Assembly: GCF_014243395.1 (NCBI RefSeq)
Contig: NZ_JACLCP010000006.1
Location: forward strand, 143,209 to 207,208
From: Winogradskyella flava
GTDB lineage: Bacteria; Bacteroidota; Bacteroidia; Flavobacteriales; Flavobacteriaceae
DNA length: 64,000 nucleotides
Direction: 5' to 3'
The notes beneath the pieces are model-generated. The model worked only from the letters and a program-made list of their open reading frames with translations. It made no database searches and was not told the DNA's origin. A program made the translations under genes and the position numbers. Shown here in pieces: positions 18,433 to 26,786 of this stretch (positions within the stretch are counted from its first letter, which is position 1; each line of letters begins with the position of its first letter).

Positions 18433-18462
18433 ATGTTTTTGCAGATTTACATTTAATAATAG

Positions 18463-18493
18463 AAAACCCTGAGATTTATTTCAGGGTTTTTTT
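18463..18493. terminator. bidirectional intrinsic terminator
   Basis: Stem AAAACCCTGA / TCAGGGTTTT (18463-18472 and 18481-18490) with an 8-nt loop and a T-run. It sits between the convergent 17134-18432 gene and the yfiT end of the sigma operon, and can serve both. Confidence 0.9.
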
Positions 18494-18513
18494 ATTAAGG
18501 TTGAGGATATGAA

Positions 18514-19059
18514 CTAATTGAACACACCTTTATGCTTCAGTGCTTGTTGTATATGTGCAAAATGATGGTCGCTATGCCAAGCATAAGTACCAATTGTTTC
18601 TTCTAATGAAAATCTTTTACCGTGCTCAGGATGAATAAATTCTCGTTTCAAATCTTCTTCAGAAAAGCTATTGAGTAAGATGCCAAGCTTTTCATGAACA
18701 CCTTTAAGAATCGAAATAGAAGCATCAATAGATTCTTTATAGTCTATAAGTTTTGCAAATCGATCTTCAAAATAAGGTCTTATTGTTGGTGCATCTTCTG
18801 TGAGTGCTAATTTAAATCTGACTATACTATTAATATGGCTATCTGCGCAATGATGCACCACTTGCTTTATGGTCCAACCAGCAGGCCTGTACTTATAATT
18901 GAGTTCTTTGTCATTGAGATATTTGGTAACAGATTCAATACGCTCTGGCAGGGATTCAATAGAAGCTATCCATTCTCTTAAATGCTCTTGGGTAATATGT
19001 TGAGGTTTTTCAAATTTACCAATTGGAAACCTTAATTTATACAATTCTTGTTCTGTCAT
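18514..19059 (-). CDS. DinB/YfiT-family putative bacillithiol transferase
   Basis: 181 residues from ATG 19059; an in-frame TTG at 19068 would overlap the upstream stop. DinB-fold four-helix bundle with the metal-ligand pattern: WTIKQVVHHCADSH (about 70-83) and YAWHSDHHFAHIQQAL near the C-terminus. Related YfiT proteins transfer bacillithiol or act as metal-dependent hydrolases. It is the last gene of the sigma-fecR-receptor run, 5 bp after the acyloxyacyl hydrolase gene. Substrate not determinable. Confidence 0.85.
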   Translation of the reverse strand: MTEQELYKLRFPIGKFEKPQHITQEHLREWIASIESLPERIESVTKYLNDKELNYKYRPAGWTIKQVVHHCADSHINSIVRFKLALTEDAPTIRPYFEDRFAKLIDYKESIDASISILKGVHEKLGILLNSFSEEDLKREFIHPEHGKRFSLEETIGTYAWHSDHHFAHIQQALKHKGVFN

Positions 19060-19064
19060 AATTA

Positions 19065-20330
19065 TCAACTTTTTAAGCTAAAACGGTACACATAGCCTAT
19101 GCTAAGTTCGGTAAAATCAGCTTGACCTAGATTAGCATTGATATGAGCACCAACAAAAATATTATGCTTGGGCGCTTTACTAGTGGTCCATAGATAATAT
19201 TTTATGCCCATTCTTGAGGACACAGTCCGTTTTATTTCATAGTACCAATCTAATTCTCCCAGAACTTCTGCAGTACCTCCATTACCATCTGGATAAGAAT
19301 AGCCTTGGTTGAGTTGCCAATCGATTTTATAGAACGGCTTATAAATGTTAACACCTAAATCAAATTCAAATCCAAAATGATCTATCAACAATTCTGATGT
19401 GGCAAAGAGTCCAAAATTCGTAGCATATCCAAATGGATTATCTTTAAAGTGTGGGAATTGTTCTTCTATGAGGGCTTCATTATTGTTTATATAATCGTAG
19501 TAATGCTCATAAAACCTGTAATAAAATCCACCACCAAATTTAAAGGTATTATTTATTATTTTACCTACTGAAGCTGCGATGGTAAACACTTCTTTTTTTG
19601 TGTTGAATTTTTCTGATAATACATTTTGACCTAAGCCTATTCTTGTAGAAAAATAGGTCTGGGATTTATCCTTGAAGTTATGTGTTTTTGGAGTTTGAGA
19701 TACTTCCTTTTTTGTGTCAATTTTTGCAGAAAAGCTTGCCGCTAGAGAGTTAAGACCTTGGTTTGGTAAGTTAGTATGGCCATTAGAATGGTGAAGATAT
19801 CCCAGGCCAAATCGCCAATCTGTTTTTTTTGAAGAGAACAAATCATAATATAAAAATGATCTAAAAGACCAATTGATTTTAGTTGTAATAGCCCTATTAA
19901 AAGGATTGGCTATACTATCATATTGAGTATCTGTGTAAGAGGCACCAAAACCAATTTGAAGGTTTAGACCAGGAATGCGTTGTTGCAGTATGGAGAATTC
20001 CATAAAAGGCATGATAGTATAAGCACGACCAACTTTTTCAGAATTTCCGAAATCTGTATAACCAAAAGACAATCCTGTTTTTGGAAACTTTAAACGTGCT
20101 GCCCATTCTTTATTAGGATTAAAATTATAGTGTCCTAGACTAAAGAAAATAGCATGCTGTAAATTGGTTTTAGGGAAATCAGTATTCGCTTCAAGTGTTT
20201 TTCCTATGAGTAGTTCTGGCGAAAAAAACAAAGATTCGTTATTTGCATCATCTTTATTTTGTCCTGAACAGATAAGACTGATTATAAGACATAAGCTAAA
20301 GATTCTAAGTTTAAAGAATGATCTGATAAT
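19065..20330 (-). CDS. acyloxyacyl hydrolase / PagL-like outer-membrane lipid A deacylase (non-canonical start)
   Basis: Outer-membrane beta-barrel with amphipathic strands and the PagL-like His-Ser segment YLHHSNGHTNLPNQG (about residues 177-191 in the numbering used here), ending in YRFSLKS. Such enzymes remove an acyl chain from lipid A. A conventional call would begin at TTG 20231, but that lacks a signal peptide. The same frame is open back to a TAA at 20343-20345 and encodes a signal sequence (RSFFKLRIF then LCLIISLICSG) with no ATG, GTG or TTG; the only plausible starts are ATT (20330) or ATC (20327). I give the ATT version: 421 residues, 34 bp after the receptor gene. Confidence 0.75.
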   Translation of the reverse strand: MIRSFFKLRIFSLCLIISLICSGQNKDDANNESLFFSPELLIGKTLEANTDFPKTNLQHAIFFSLGHYNFNPNKEWAARLKFPKTGLSFGYTDFGNSEKVGRAYTIMPFMEFSILQQRIPGLNLQIGFGASYTDTQYDSIANPFNRAITTKINWSFRSFLYYDLFSSKKTDWRFGLGYLHHSNGHTNLPNQGLNSLAASFSAKIDTKKEVSQTPKTHNFKDKSQTYFSTRIGLGQNVLSEKFNTKKEVFTIAASVGKIINNTFKFGGGFYYRFYEHYYDYINNNEALIEEQFPHFKDNPFGYATNFGLFATSELLIDHFGFEFDLGVNIYKPFYKIDWQLNQGYSYPDGNGGTAEVLGELDWYYEIKRTVSSRMGIKYYLWTTSKAPKHNIFVGAHINANLGQADFTELSIGYVYRFSLKS

Positions 20331-20364
20331 GGCTTGGTTTGGTTATTGGATTATAAATTAACAA

Positions 20365-22662
20365 CTAAAAATTTACTCTAAAGCTAAAATTTGGGGTAAA
20401 CTTTAAAGATCTATTGTCAACCTCTATAATATCATCATTAGCATCCAAAGTGTAATAACGGTTAATGATATTGGTTCTATTAAAGATGTTCCATATGGAT
20501 GCACCAATCTCTGCTTTAATGTCCTTAGTAAGTTTGAAATTATAAACAGCGGAAATATCTGTTCTAAGATAGCTGGGCAATCTAGAATCATTAGGGCTAT
20601 TGTAGTCAATTACAGAATTATTGTCATTCTGAATTTGAGATGGTGTTGTGTATGCGCGACCAGAATGCCAATTGATACCAAAACCAAGCTTAAAATCATT
20701 TGAATTATAAGTTAATGAGGCATTAGCTACATGCGTTAGATCGATAGTATTGGGAAAGGCACGTCCTTCATTTATGGTGTCAAATTTATAGTCATTATTA
20801 CTTAGGGTGTAACTCAGCCAACTACTGAAGTTATGAAGTCGTTTATTAATAAGAAAATCCAGACCAGTCACTGTATAAGATCCAATATCGTTCACAAACT
20901 GAAATTGGTTTTGAAAACCTTGACTACGTGCTGTAATATCATCAACGTTTTTATAATAGCCCTCTAAAGATATTAGTAAATTGTTCATATTATAACTAAT
21001 ACCAAGTGATATTTGTTGACTTCTAATTAAAGGCGAATCCTCAGCATTTGCCAATTCCCAGCGACGCTTTTCTATACCAAAAAAATCTTGCTGCAAATCT
21101 ATAATTTGAGATATGGATTGACTTTTCAATTCGCCTAAGACTTCTAATCTAAAATGGTCTGATAGTTTTTGATTAAAGGCAAATCTAGGCTCAATTACCA
21201 GCTCTTTGAGTTTTTCAAAATAATTAATTCGTGCACCTAATCTTATATAAGTATTTCGAGATTTTGAATATCGCTCGGTTTCACCAAAAAAAGCATGGGT
21301 TTTCATAATTTCTTTAATCAAACTTGTAAAATTAGGGTTAGTAACATCTCTAAAATTCGTGACTCCAACCTCATTAAATTGATAACCACCTCTTAATACG
21401 GTATTATTGTCTATATTCTTAGAAATATCTAAGCGAAGCCCATAGTCTTCAACTTTATTTTCTTGAGTAAGACGTTGTTGATTTGAAATATCATTGTTTT
21501 GCGCATCTAGATCATAATTCGAATAATACGCTTGAGCCGATGCATTGATGCCGCCTTTGAATACTTTTGAGTAGGTAGCGCTTGTGCCAAAGCTCACTTG
21601 GTTTAGAGAGCTTCGGGTTTCCTGAACGGCATTATCAGAATTAGCGAACACTTGATTGTAATCCAAATTATTGTAAATGTTCAAAAGGTTAATTCGGAGC
21701 TTAGATGTTTTGTTGATATCATATAAAAATTTAGCATTAAAATCGTAGAACAAAAATCGTTCATCTAATGCAAGTACCGTTCTTAAATCGTTCGAAGCAT
21801 TGAGCTCAGAATCCCTGAAAATTCTATCAAAATATGCATCGTAAGTTGTTGATGCCAGAATATCAGTAAGAGACCGTCTAGCTGAAAGTTGTAATGCTGT
21901 TTTTTTACTTAGAGCCACTTTAGCATAACCATCGACGTTTAAAAGATTGGCTCCAACTCCTGCATTAAAATTGCTATCAATTTCATCGGAATTTTTAATA
22001 ATCATAGTGCTAGAAACGCCATTACCAAAAAGAGCACTTGTTCCATTTTTGTTAACTCGTAATTCGTCAGATAAATAAGGATTAAATGCAGAAATTAATC
22101 CAAAAAAATGACCGGATTGATACATCCTAATGCCCTCATATAAAATGAGATTTTGATCATTGGTTCCGCCTCTGACATTGATGTTGGAGATGCGTTCATC
22201 AACACTTATAACACCAGGAAGGTTCTGAATGATTTGCATGACATCAGGCTCAATAAGTCCTGGTAAAATATTAAACGCTTTTGTGTCAACTTCTATTGCG
22301 CCATTATTGGTCTTGGAAATCCCTTTTGTAAGGAAGTTCGTAACCACAACTTCTTCTAAGCGCTGTATAGATTTATTCTTAGGTAGTACAGCTATAAATC
22401 TATCACTGATAATGTTAAATTCTAGAGGAGTTAGCAACCTTAACTGTTGAAGCACCTGTTCCAGTGAAAGTTTAGAATTTAACGGAGAAACAGTAATATC
22501 CTCTATTGTTTTGGCTTCATAAGAAAAACTAACATCGTAACGTTTTTCAATTTGTGAAAGAATTTGGGCAAGTGGTTTCCGTTCCTCATTTTGACTATGA
22601 GCTAGACCGCAAGAGGTAATAATTAAGAAAAATAAAACTACACTTTGTAATAGTTTATTCAC
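20365..22662 (-). CDS. FecA-like TonB-dependent receptor with N-terminal STN signalling domain
   Basis: 765 residues, starting at GTG 22662, which overlaps the fecR stop by 8 bp. Signal peptide (1-23), STN domain (about 28-95, LAQILSQIEKRYDVSFSYEA ... LEFNIISDRFIAVLP), plug domain (about 105-220, INVRGGTNDQNLILYEGI) and a 22-stranded-barrel C-terminal part ending FRVNF. No SusD partner follows. In FecA-type systems the STN domain contacts FecR when ligand binds, releasing the sigma factor. Ligand unknown. Confidence 0.92.
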   Translation of the reverse strand: MNKLLQSVVLFFLIITSCGLAHSQNEERKPLAQILSQIEKRYDVSFSYEAKTIEDITVSPLNSKLSLEQVLQQLRLLTPLEFNIISDRFIAVLPKNKSIQRLEEVVVTNFLTKGISKTNNGAIEVDTKAFNILPGLIEPDVMQIIQNLPGVISVDERISNINVRGGTNDQNLILYEGIRMYQSGHFFGLISAFNPYLSDELRVNKNGTSALFGNGVSSTMIIKNSDEIDSNFNAGVGANLLNVDGYAKVALSKKTALQLSARRSLTDILASTTYDAYFDRIFRDSELNASNDLRTVLALDERFLFYDFNAKFLYDINKTSKLRINLLNIYNNLDYNQVFANSDNAVQETRSSLNQVSFGTSATYSKVFKGGINASAQAYYSNYDLDAQNNDISNQQRLTQENKVEDYGLRLDISKNIDNNTVLRGGYQFNEVGVTNFRDVTNPNFTSLIKEIMKTHAFFGETERYSKSRNTYIRLGARINYFEKLKELVIEPRFAFNQKLSDHFRLEVLGELKSQSISQIIDLQQDFFGIEKRRWELANAEDSPLIRSQQISLGISYNMNNLLISLEGYYKNVDDITARSQGFQNQFQFVNDIGSYTVTGLDFLINKRLHNFSSWLSYTLSNNDYKFDTINEGRAFPNTIDLTHVANASLTYNSNDFKLGFGINWHSGRAYTTPSQIQNDNNSVIDYNSPNDSRLPSYLRTDISAVYNFKLTKDIKAEIGASIWNIFNRTNIINRYYTLDANDDIIEVDNRSLKFTPNFSFRVNF

Positions 22663-23551
22663 GTTTTAATACAATAGAATTTCCGGACTTAATGTAGTTT
22701 AAATTTAAAGGTATTGTAATAGATTTAAGCGCTAAATCTAAATTTTTATGTGTAAAACTTCCGGTAAACAATCTTGAGGTGTCAATATCTTCAGCAATAA
22801 ATGTCATGTCGTACTGATTTTCAAGCTCAGAAATCACATACTTTAACGGGGTGCTGGTAAAGCTACTTTCACCACGCAACCAACTTGGCTGCGTAGTGAG
22901 TTCTTTTTCTATAGTAAATTGCTTCCCATCTATTATTTTTAATGTGTTTCCAGGTGATAATTCTGCTTTCTCTTCGTCATGTTTTACGGCAACTAAACCC
23001 TCAAAACAAGTAACTTCAAAGTAATCTCTACGTTGTTTCACATTAAACTGAGTTCCTAAAACAGTGACAGTTCCATTAGTTGTTATTACATCAAATTTTT
23101 GGCCTTTTGCAACTTTAAAAAAGGCTTCTCCATCTAATTTAACTTCGCGAGTGTCATTCCATTTTTTTTTATTAAAAATTACCGTCGTTTTGGCGTTGAG
23201 GTGCACGGTTGAAGCATCAGGCAGATTAACATTAGCATTTTGTGCAATTTGAGTGTTGATCTTGGTATCTAAAGTCGTTGTATAATAATACGCACTAAAA
23301 CAAATTGCTAAAACAGCAGCTATTTTCAACAATGATTTATACCATTGCTTTGATTTATTTTGGTTGAATTTGAGTCTTGACTTCAGACTGTCATAATTCT
23401 TATCAGTTGGGAATTCTGGAGCCTTAAAGCTTTTCAAGGCACTATCAATTTGGATTATATCATTATAATCCTCAATCTCTTCAAAAGCCTTTTGCTCTTC
23501 AGAACTAAGGTTGTTATCCAACCATTTTTTTATGAGTTCTTCTCTATTCAT
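22655..23551 (-). CDS. FecR-family anti-sigma factor
   Basis: 298 residues. Cytoplasmic N-terminal segment (1-85) for sigma binding, one membrane helix at about 88-106 (LLKIAAVLAICFSAYYY), periplasmic FecR domain (about 118-215: NLPDASTVHLNAKTTV, GEAFFKVAKGQKFDV, TVLGTQFNVK) and a C-terminal DUF4974/STN-like domain (LKYVISELENQYDMTF). It sits between the sigma gene and the receptor gene and overlaps the latter by 8 bp. A putative ECF promoter (23565-23597) precedes it, so it may be transcribed separately from sigma. Confidence 0.94.
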   Translation of the reverse strand: MNREELIKKWLDNNLSSEEQKAFEEIEDYNDIIQIDSALKSFKAPEFPTDKNYDSLKSRLKFNQNKSKQWYKSLLKIAAVLAICFSAYYYTTTLDTKINTQIAQNANVNLPDASTVHLNAKTTVIFNKKKWNDTREVKLDGEAFFKVAKGQKFDVITTNGTVTVLGTQFNVKQRRDYFEVTCFEGLVAVKHDEEKAELSPGNTLKIIDGKQFTIEKELTTQPSWLRGESSFTSTPLKYVISELENQYDMTFIAEDIDTSRLFTGSFTHKNLDLALKSITIPLNLNYIKSGNSIVLKRE

Positions 23552-23564
23552 AATCTTATTCAGG

Positions 23565-23597
23565 TATATAACAGGTGAACTGTAAAAATTCCTACCC
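23565..23597 (-). promoter_or_regulatory. putative ECF-sigma promoter, copy 1 (GGGTAGGA-N15-CTGTTATATA)
   Basis: On the minus strand GGGTAGGA (23590-23597) is followed after 15 nt by CTGTTATATA (23565-23574), 13 nt before the fecR ATG. The same two boxes with identical 15-nt spacing occur at 24254-24286 and, with one change in each, at 59925-59957. Position between sigma and anti-sigma genes and upstream of the divergent lipoprotein suggests recognition by the adjacent sigma factor. Confidence 0.65.
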
Positions 23598-23605
23598 TAT
23601 TAGTT

Positions 23606-24121
23606 TTAAAGTCCATCAATATCTTGTCTCAACTTTTTCAATGCGCCGTAAATCCTTTTTTCAACGGCTTTCACTGAAATGTCTAAAAGCGCTGCAATTT
23701 CTTTAAAACGCTTTCCTTCAACTCTATTCATTAAAAAAGCGCTGCGCTGCGCCTCAGTTAAATTTGCTAGAGCAGTTTGTACTTTTTTCCTGTATTCATT
23801 TTCTTGCATTATAAATTCTGGTGATTCATTCGTCACGTGTTTTTGTGGTAGTTTTTGGAATTTCAAGACCACTTTTTGATGTGCAAGAGCATTAAGCATT
23901 AGATTATTGGCTGTGGTGAATAAATAGCTTTTTGCTTTATCAGGTGAAACTTTACCACAATTTTGCCAGAGTTTTATGAATGCCTCCTGTACTTTGTCCT
24001 GTGGGTTAAGGTGTTCACCAAATTTATAATAAAGAAAATCATGAAGATTTTTTGCGTGCTTTTTGTACAAACGCCCAAAGAGTTGATCTTCGCAAATATT
24101 ATCTTGTATAGGTTGGCTCAT
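23606..24121 (-). CDS. FecI-type ECF RNA polymerase sigma factor
   Basis: 171 residues from ATG 24121; an in-frame TTG at 24139 was not chosen. Region 2 at about 15-80 (FGRLYKKHAKNLHDFLYYKF, DKVQEAFIKLWQNCGKV) and region 4 at about 108-165 (LTEAQRSAFLMNRVEGKRFKEIAALL then KAVEKRIYGALKKLR) with no region 3, as in ECF sigmas. It heads the sigma-fecR-receptor-hydrolase-yfiT run. A TATAATTTG sequence about 105-115 bp upstream is only an approximate -7 box. Confidence 0.93.
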   Translation of the reverse strand: MSQPIQDNICEDQLFGRLYKKHAKNLHDFLYYKFGEHLNPQDKVQEAFIKLWQNCGKVSPDKAKSYLFTTANNLMLNALAHQKVVLKFQKLPQKHVTNESPEFIMQENEYRKKVQTALANLTEAQRSAFLMNRVEGKRFKEIAALLDISVKAVEKRIYGALKKLRQDIDGL

Positions 24122-24253
24122 AATGTACTCGATAATCAAGATTAAATCTACTAAAGCTTACTTGGGTGTTTTAAGGATTTTCACTTTAGGTGTCCTAGAA
24201 GCTTTTTTCGAGTGGATTTGGCTCGCAAATTATAAATAATTTTTTTAAAGCAA

Positions 24254-24286
24254 GGGTAGGAGAATTTATAAATAGACTGTTCTATA
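24254..24286 (+). promoter_or_regulatory. putative ECF-sigma promoter, copy 2 (GGGTAGGA-N15-CTGTTCTATA)
   Basis: GGGTAGGA at 24254-24261 and CTGTTCTATA at 24277-24286, separated by 15 nt, 25 nt before the ATG of the acidic lipoprotein. Matches copy 1 at 17 of 18 box positions while the spacers differ. Confidence 0.65.
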
Positions 24287-24311
24287 ATAAATTGATAAAA
24301 GCTCCATAGTT

Positions 24312-26606
24312 ATGAAAACCAGAATCAATCATTTTATTCTATTTGCCTTTTTTGCCCTTTTAACTTTTTCATCTTGTCAGGATGAGACTGTAGATATTAA
24401 TAATCCTGACGATCAGGAAACGATTCAGCCAGACTCTCAGCTGGCATCTTTAATCAGTAGAACAACATCGTATTTTGGTGCTTCTGACAATATTTTGGAC
24501 GGTTCAAGTTGTTTGTCAGTAGAATTGCCAGTAACCATTATCGTTAGTGATATTACCATTGTAATCGAAGATGAAGATGATTTAGAGTTGCTGGAGGATT
24601 TGTTCGATGATTTAGATGATGACGCAGATTTCCTTGATTTTATATTTCCTATTACCATAATTCTCAGCGACTATACTGAAATCATTATTGAAAATGAAGA
24701 TCAACTCGAAAATCTTATCGATGATTGTGAAGATAATGAAGACGATAGTATTGAATGCGTGGATTTTGTTTATCCAATTTCTTTTTCGGTGTTTAACTCT
24801 GAGTTTGACCTTGTAGAAACCGTAGTTGTTGAAAGTGATGAAGCCTTATATAATTTCTTAGATGACTTAGAGGATGATGAAAATGCGTTGATTGTAAGCT
24901 TAAACTATCCTGTAACCTTAGAATATGCCAATGGAGATACTATAGAAGTCAACTCTAATGCAGAACTTGTAAATGCTATTGAAGCTGCGGAAGACGACTG
25001 CGACGATGACGATGATGATTGTGAAGGTGAAGAATTAGATGAAATCTTGGAAGAATGTTCTTGGGAAGTGTATTTGTATACTAATAACGATTTAGAAAAT
25101 TTAAGTGGTCCGTTTATATTTGACTTCAATGAAAATGGTACTTTGCATATCACGGGAGTTCTAGAAAATCCATATGAGACAACTTGGGAACTCACTGAAA
25201 CCGATAATGGTTTAGAACTTAATATTGCTTCATTATGGTATTACGAAGAGCAATTTGGAAATTGGAGAGTTGTAGAATGCGATGATGACGATTTAGAGTT
25301 TATTCATCTTACAGTAGATGGTACTGGTTTGTTATTCGACCAAGAATGTGAGGATGATTTAGATTGCTCGGTGGTAGATATTAGTGAAGCTTTAGAAGAA
25401 GAATGTTTTTGGGAGCTAGAAACAAATCTTATTGATTCCGTGGTGCCTATCTATGTTTACTTTACGGCAAATGGACAAGTTTTAACTGCAGATAATGGAA
25501 ATACTGAAACACAAATAGGTGTTTGGGAATTAACACAGATAGGTGGAAATATTTTTGTCCTATTCACTTTGCAGCAAGGGTTTAATGATTTAACAGGGCA
25601 GTGGCAAGTTGTAGAGTGCGAGGATGATGAACTTTACCTCGTAAATGGTGATAATTATATCGAATTAGAGCAAGAATGTGATTTATTTGATGATGAGGTC
25701 TTTGATTGTTTCGATGATTTTGAATTAGTGTCATGCTTAGGACCAAATAATGAAGCCGAATTTAACCTAAGTGCTGATACCATTGGATTATTAGATTGTG
25801 AATACAGTTTTATTCCATCTTTCCATATTAGTGAAGCTGATGCAGAAGCAGGTAGCAATGCCATTGTAGAGACAGAATCCTATTGGTCTATGTCAGGGCA
25901 AGTATATCTGAGGATAGAAGCGGAAAGTGGTAATTTTGAAGTATTCACTATTTATCTCAATACGGAAGAATGTAATTATTTTGAATGCTTTGGAAACTAT
26001 AGTTTAACAGTTTGTGATCAAGACGATGGTATTGCTGATGGTTTGGCACAATTTAGTCTAAATCTAATTTTTGATAATTGTCCAAATGACGATGCTGCCT
26101 ATACATTTCATGAAACACTCATAGACGCTCAGAACGATATTTTAGCGTTACCAAGTACTTATACAAATGTTTCGAATCCGCAAACCGTATACTCTAGGGT
26201 GTCACTTGCTGGTGATCCTAGTGTTTTTGAAATATTTTCACATGACTTGATTGTACAAGATTGTAACGAATCCTGCTCAGAAGAAGATGTAGATGCCATA
26301 CTCGTAGAATGTATCTGGAACATCACAAATTATAACGGTAGTGATAACCTAGCTGTATGGAATTTCGATTTTGAATCTACAAGTAATATTGTGGTTATTT
26401 ATACAAATAATGAAACCATAGATGCTACATGGACCACGTCACAAATAACTGAGGGTGTTGTAATTGAATTCTCAAATGTTGCTGGACCTAATATCCAAGC
26501 TATTACAGGATCTTGGTTAGTTGTAGAATGTACGACAGGTCAATTGATACTTCACGATGTTAATAATAGTAATAATGAAATTGTATTAGACCGAACATGT
26601 GATTAA
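24312..26606 (+). CDS. large acidic modular surface lipoprotein, function unknown
   Basis: 764 residues, strikingly rich in Asp and Glu. Lipoprotein signal ends at C22 and is followed by QDETVD, resembling surface-export signals of this phylum. Three repeat families are visible: (i) four ~40-residue units at about 71-230, each opening with [LFY]PV/IT and ending in an acidic run; (ii) three ~100-residue units with a paired ECxWE ... GxWxVVEC signature at about 243-348, 358-456 and 658-764, possibly lipocalin-like; (iii) two ~92-residue units at about 465-555 and 557-651 resembling modules of the protein at 60521. Acidic clusters could bind Ca2+ or other cations. No match to a named family. Preceded by putative ECF promoter copy 2. 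Confidence 0.85.
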   Translation: MKTRINHFILFAFFALLTFSSCQDETVDINNPDDQETIQPDSQLASLISRTTSYFGASDNILDGSSCLSVELPVTIIVSDITIVIEDEDDLELLEDLFDDLDDDADFLDFIFPITIILSDYTEIIIENEDQLENLIDDCEDNEDDSIECVDFVYPISFSVFNSEFDLVETVVVESDEALYNFLDDLEDDENALIVSLNYPVTLEYANGDTIEVNSNAELVNAIEAAEDDCDDDDDDCEGEELDEILEECSWEVYLYTNNDLENLSGPFIFDFNENGTLHITGVLENPYETTWELTETDNGLELNIASLWYYEEQFGNWRVVECDDDDLEFIHLTVDGTGLLFDQECEDDLDCSVVDISEALEEECFWELETNLIDSVVPIYVYFTANGQVLTADNGNTETQIGVWELTQIGGNIFVLFTLQQGFNDLTGQWQVVECEDDELYLVNGDNYIELEQECDLFDDEVFDCFDDFELVSCLGPNNEAEFNLSADTIGLLDCEYSFIPSFHISEADAEAGSNAIVETESYWSMSGQVYLRIEAESGNFEVFTIYLNTEECNYFECFGNYSLTVCDQDDGIADGLAQFSLNLIFDNCPNDDAAYTFHETLIDAQNDILALPSTYTNVSNPQTVYSRVSLAGDPSVFEIFSHDLIVQDCNESCSEEDVDAILVECIWNITNYNGSDNLAVWNFDFESTSNIVVIYTNNETIDATWTTSQITEGVVIEFSNVAGPNIQAITGSWLVVECTTGQLILHDVNNSNNEIVLDRTCD

Positions 26607-26653
26607 GATAAGAACCGCTAGAAGTTAGTAATTTTAGTAAGTTTAAGTTGATG

Positions 26654-26688
26654 AAAAGAGTTGCCAACCGCCAGGCAGCTCTTTTCTT
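26654..26688 (+). terminator. intrinsic terminator after the acidic lipoprotein gene
   Basis: Stem AAAAGAGTTGCC / GGCAGCTCTTTT (26654-26665 and 26674-26685, one G-U pair) with an 8-nt loop and T-rich tail, 48 bp after the stop. Confidence 0.8.
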
Positions 26689-26755
26689 TGTAATATTCTC
26701 AAATATAACATTCTATAATTATAAATATACCATTCGTTTATCTCTTGTAATTTCT

Positions 26756-26763
26756 TAAATTTG
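26756..26763 (+). promoter_or_regulatory. predicted -7 box (TAAATTTG) for ffh-folD-ywaF
   Basis: TAAATTTG followed by C, 23 nt before the ffh ATG. -33 box weak. Confidence 0.5.
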
Positions 26764-26786
26764 CAACTTCAAAAAGAGATAGAATA

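Noticed and set aside
24437..25864. Several minus-strand open frames rich in Ser inside the acidic lipoprotein gene
   Set aside because: They mirror the Asp/Glu codons of the plus-strand gene and have no signal, domain or start context.
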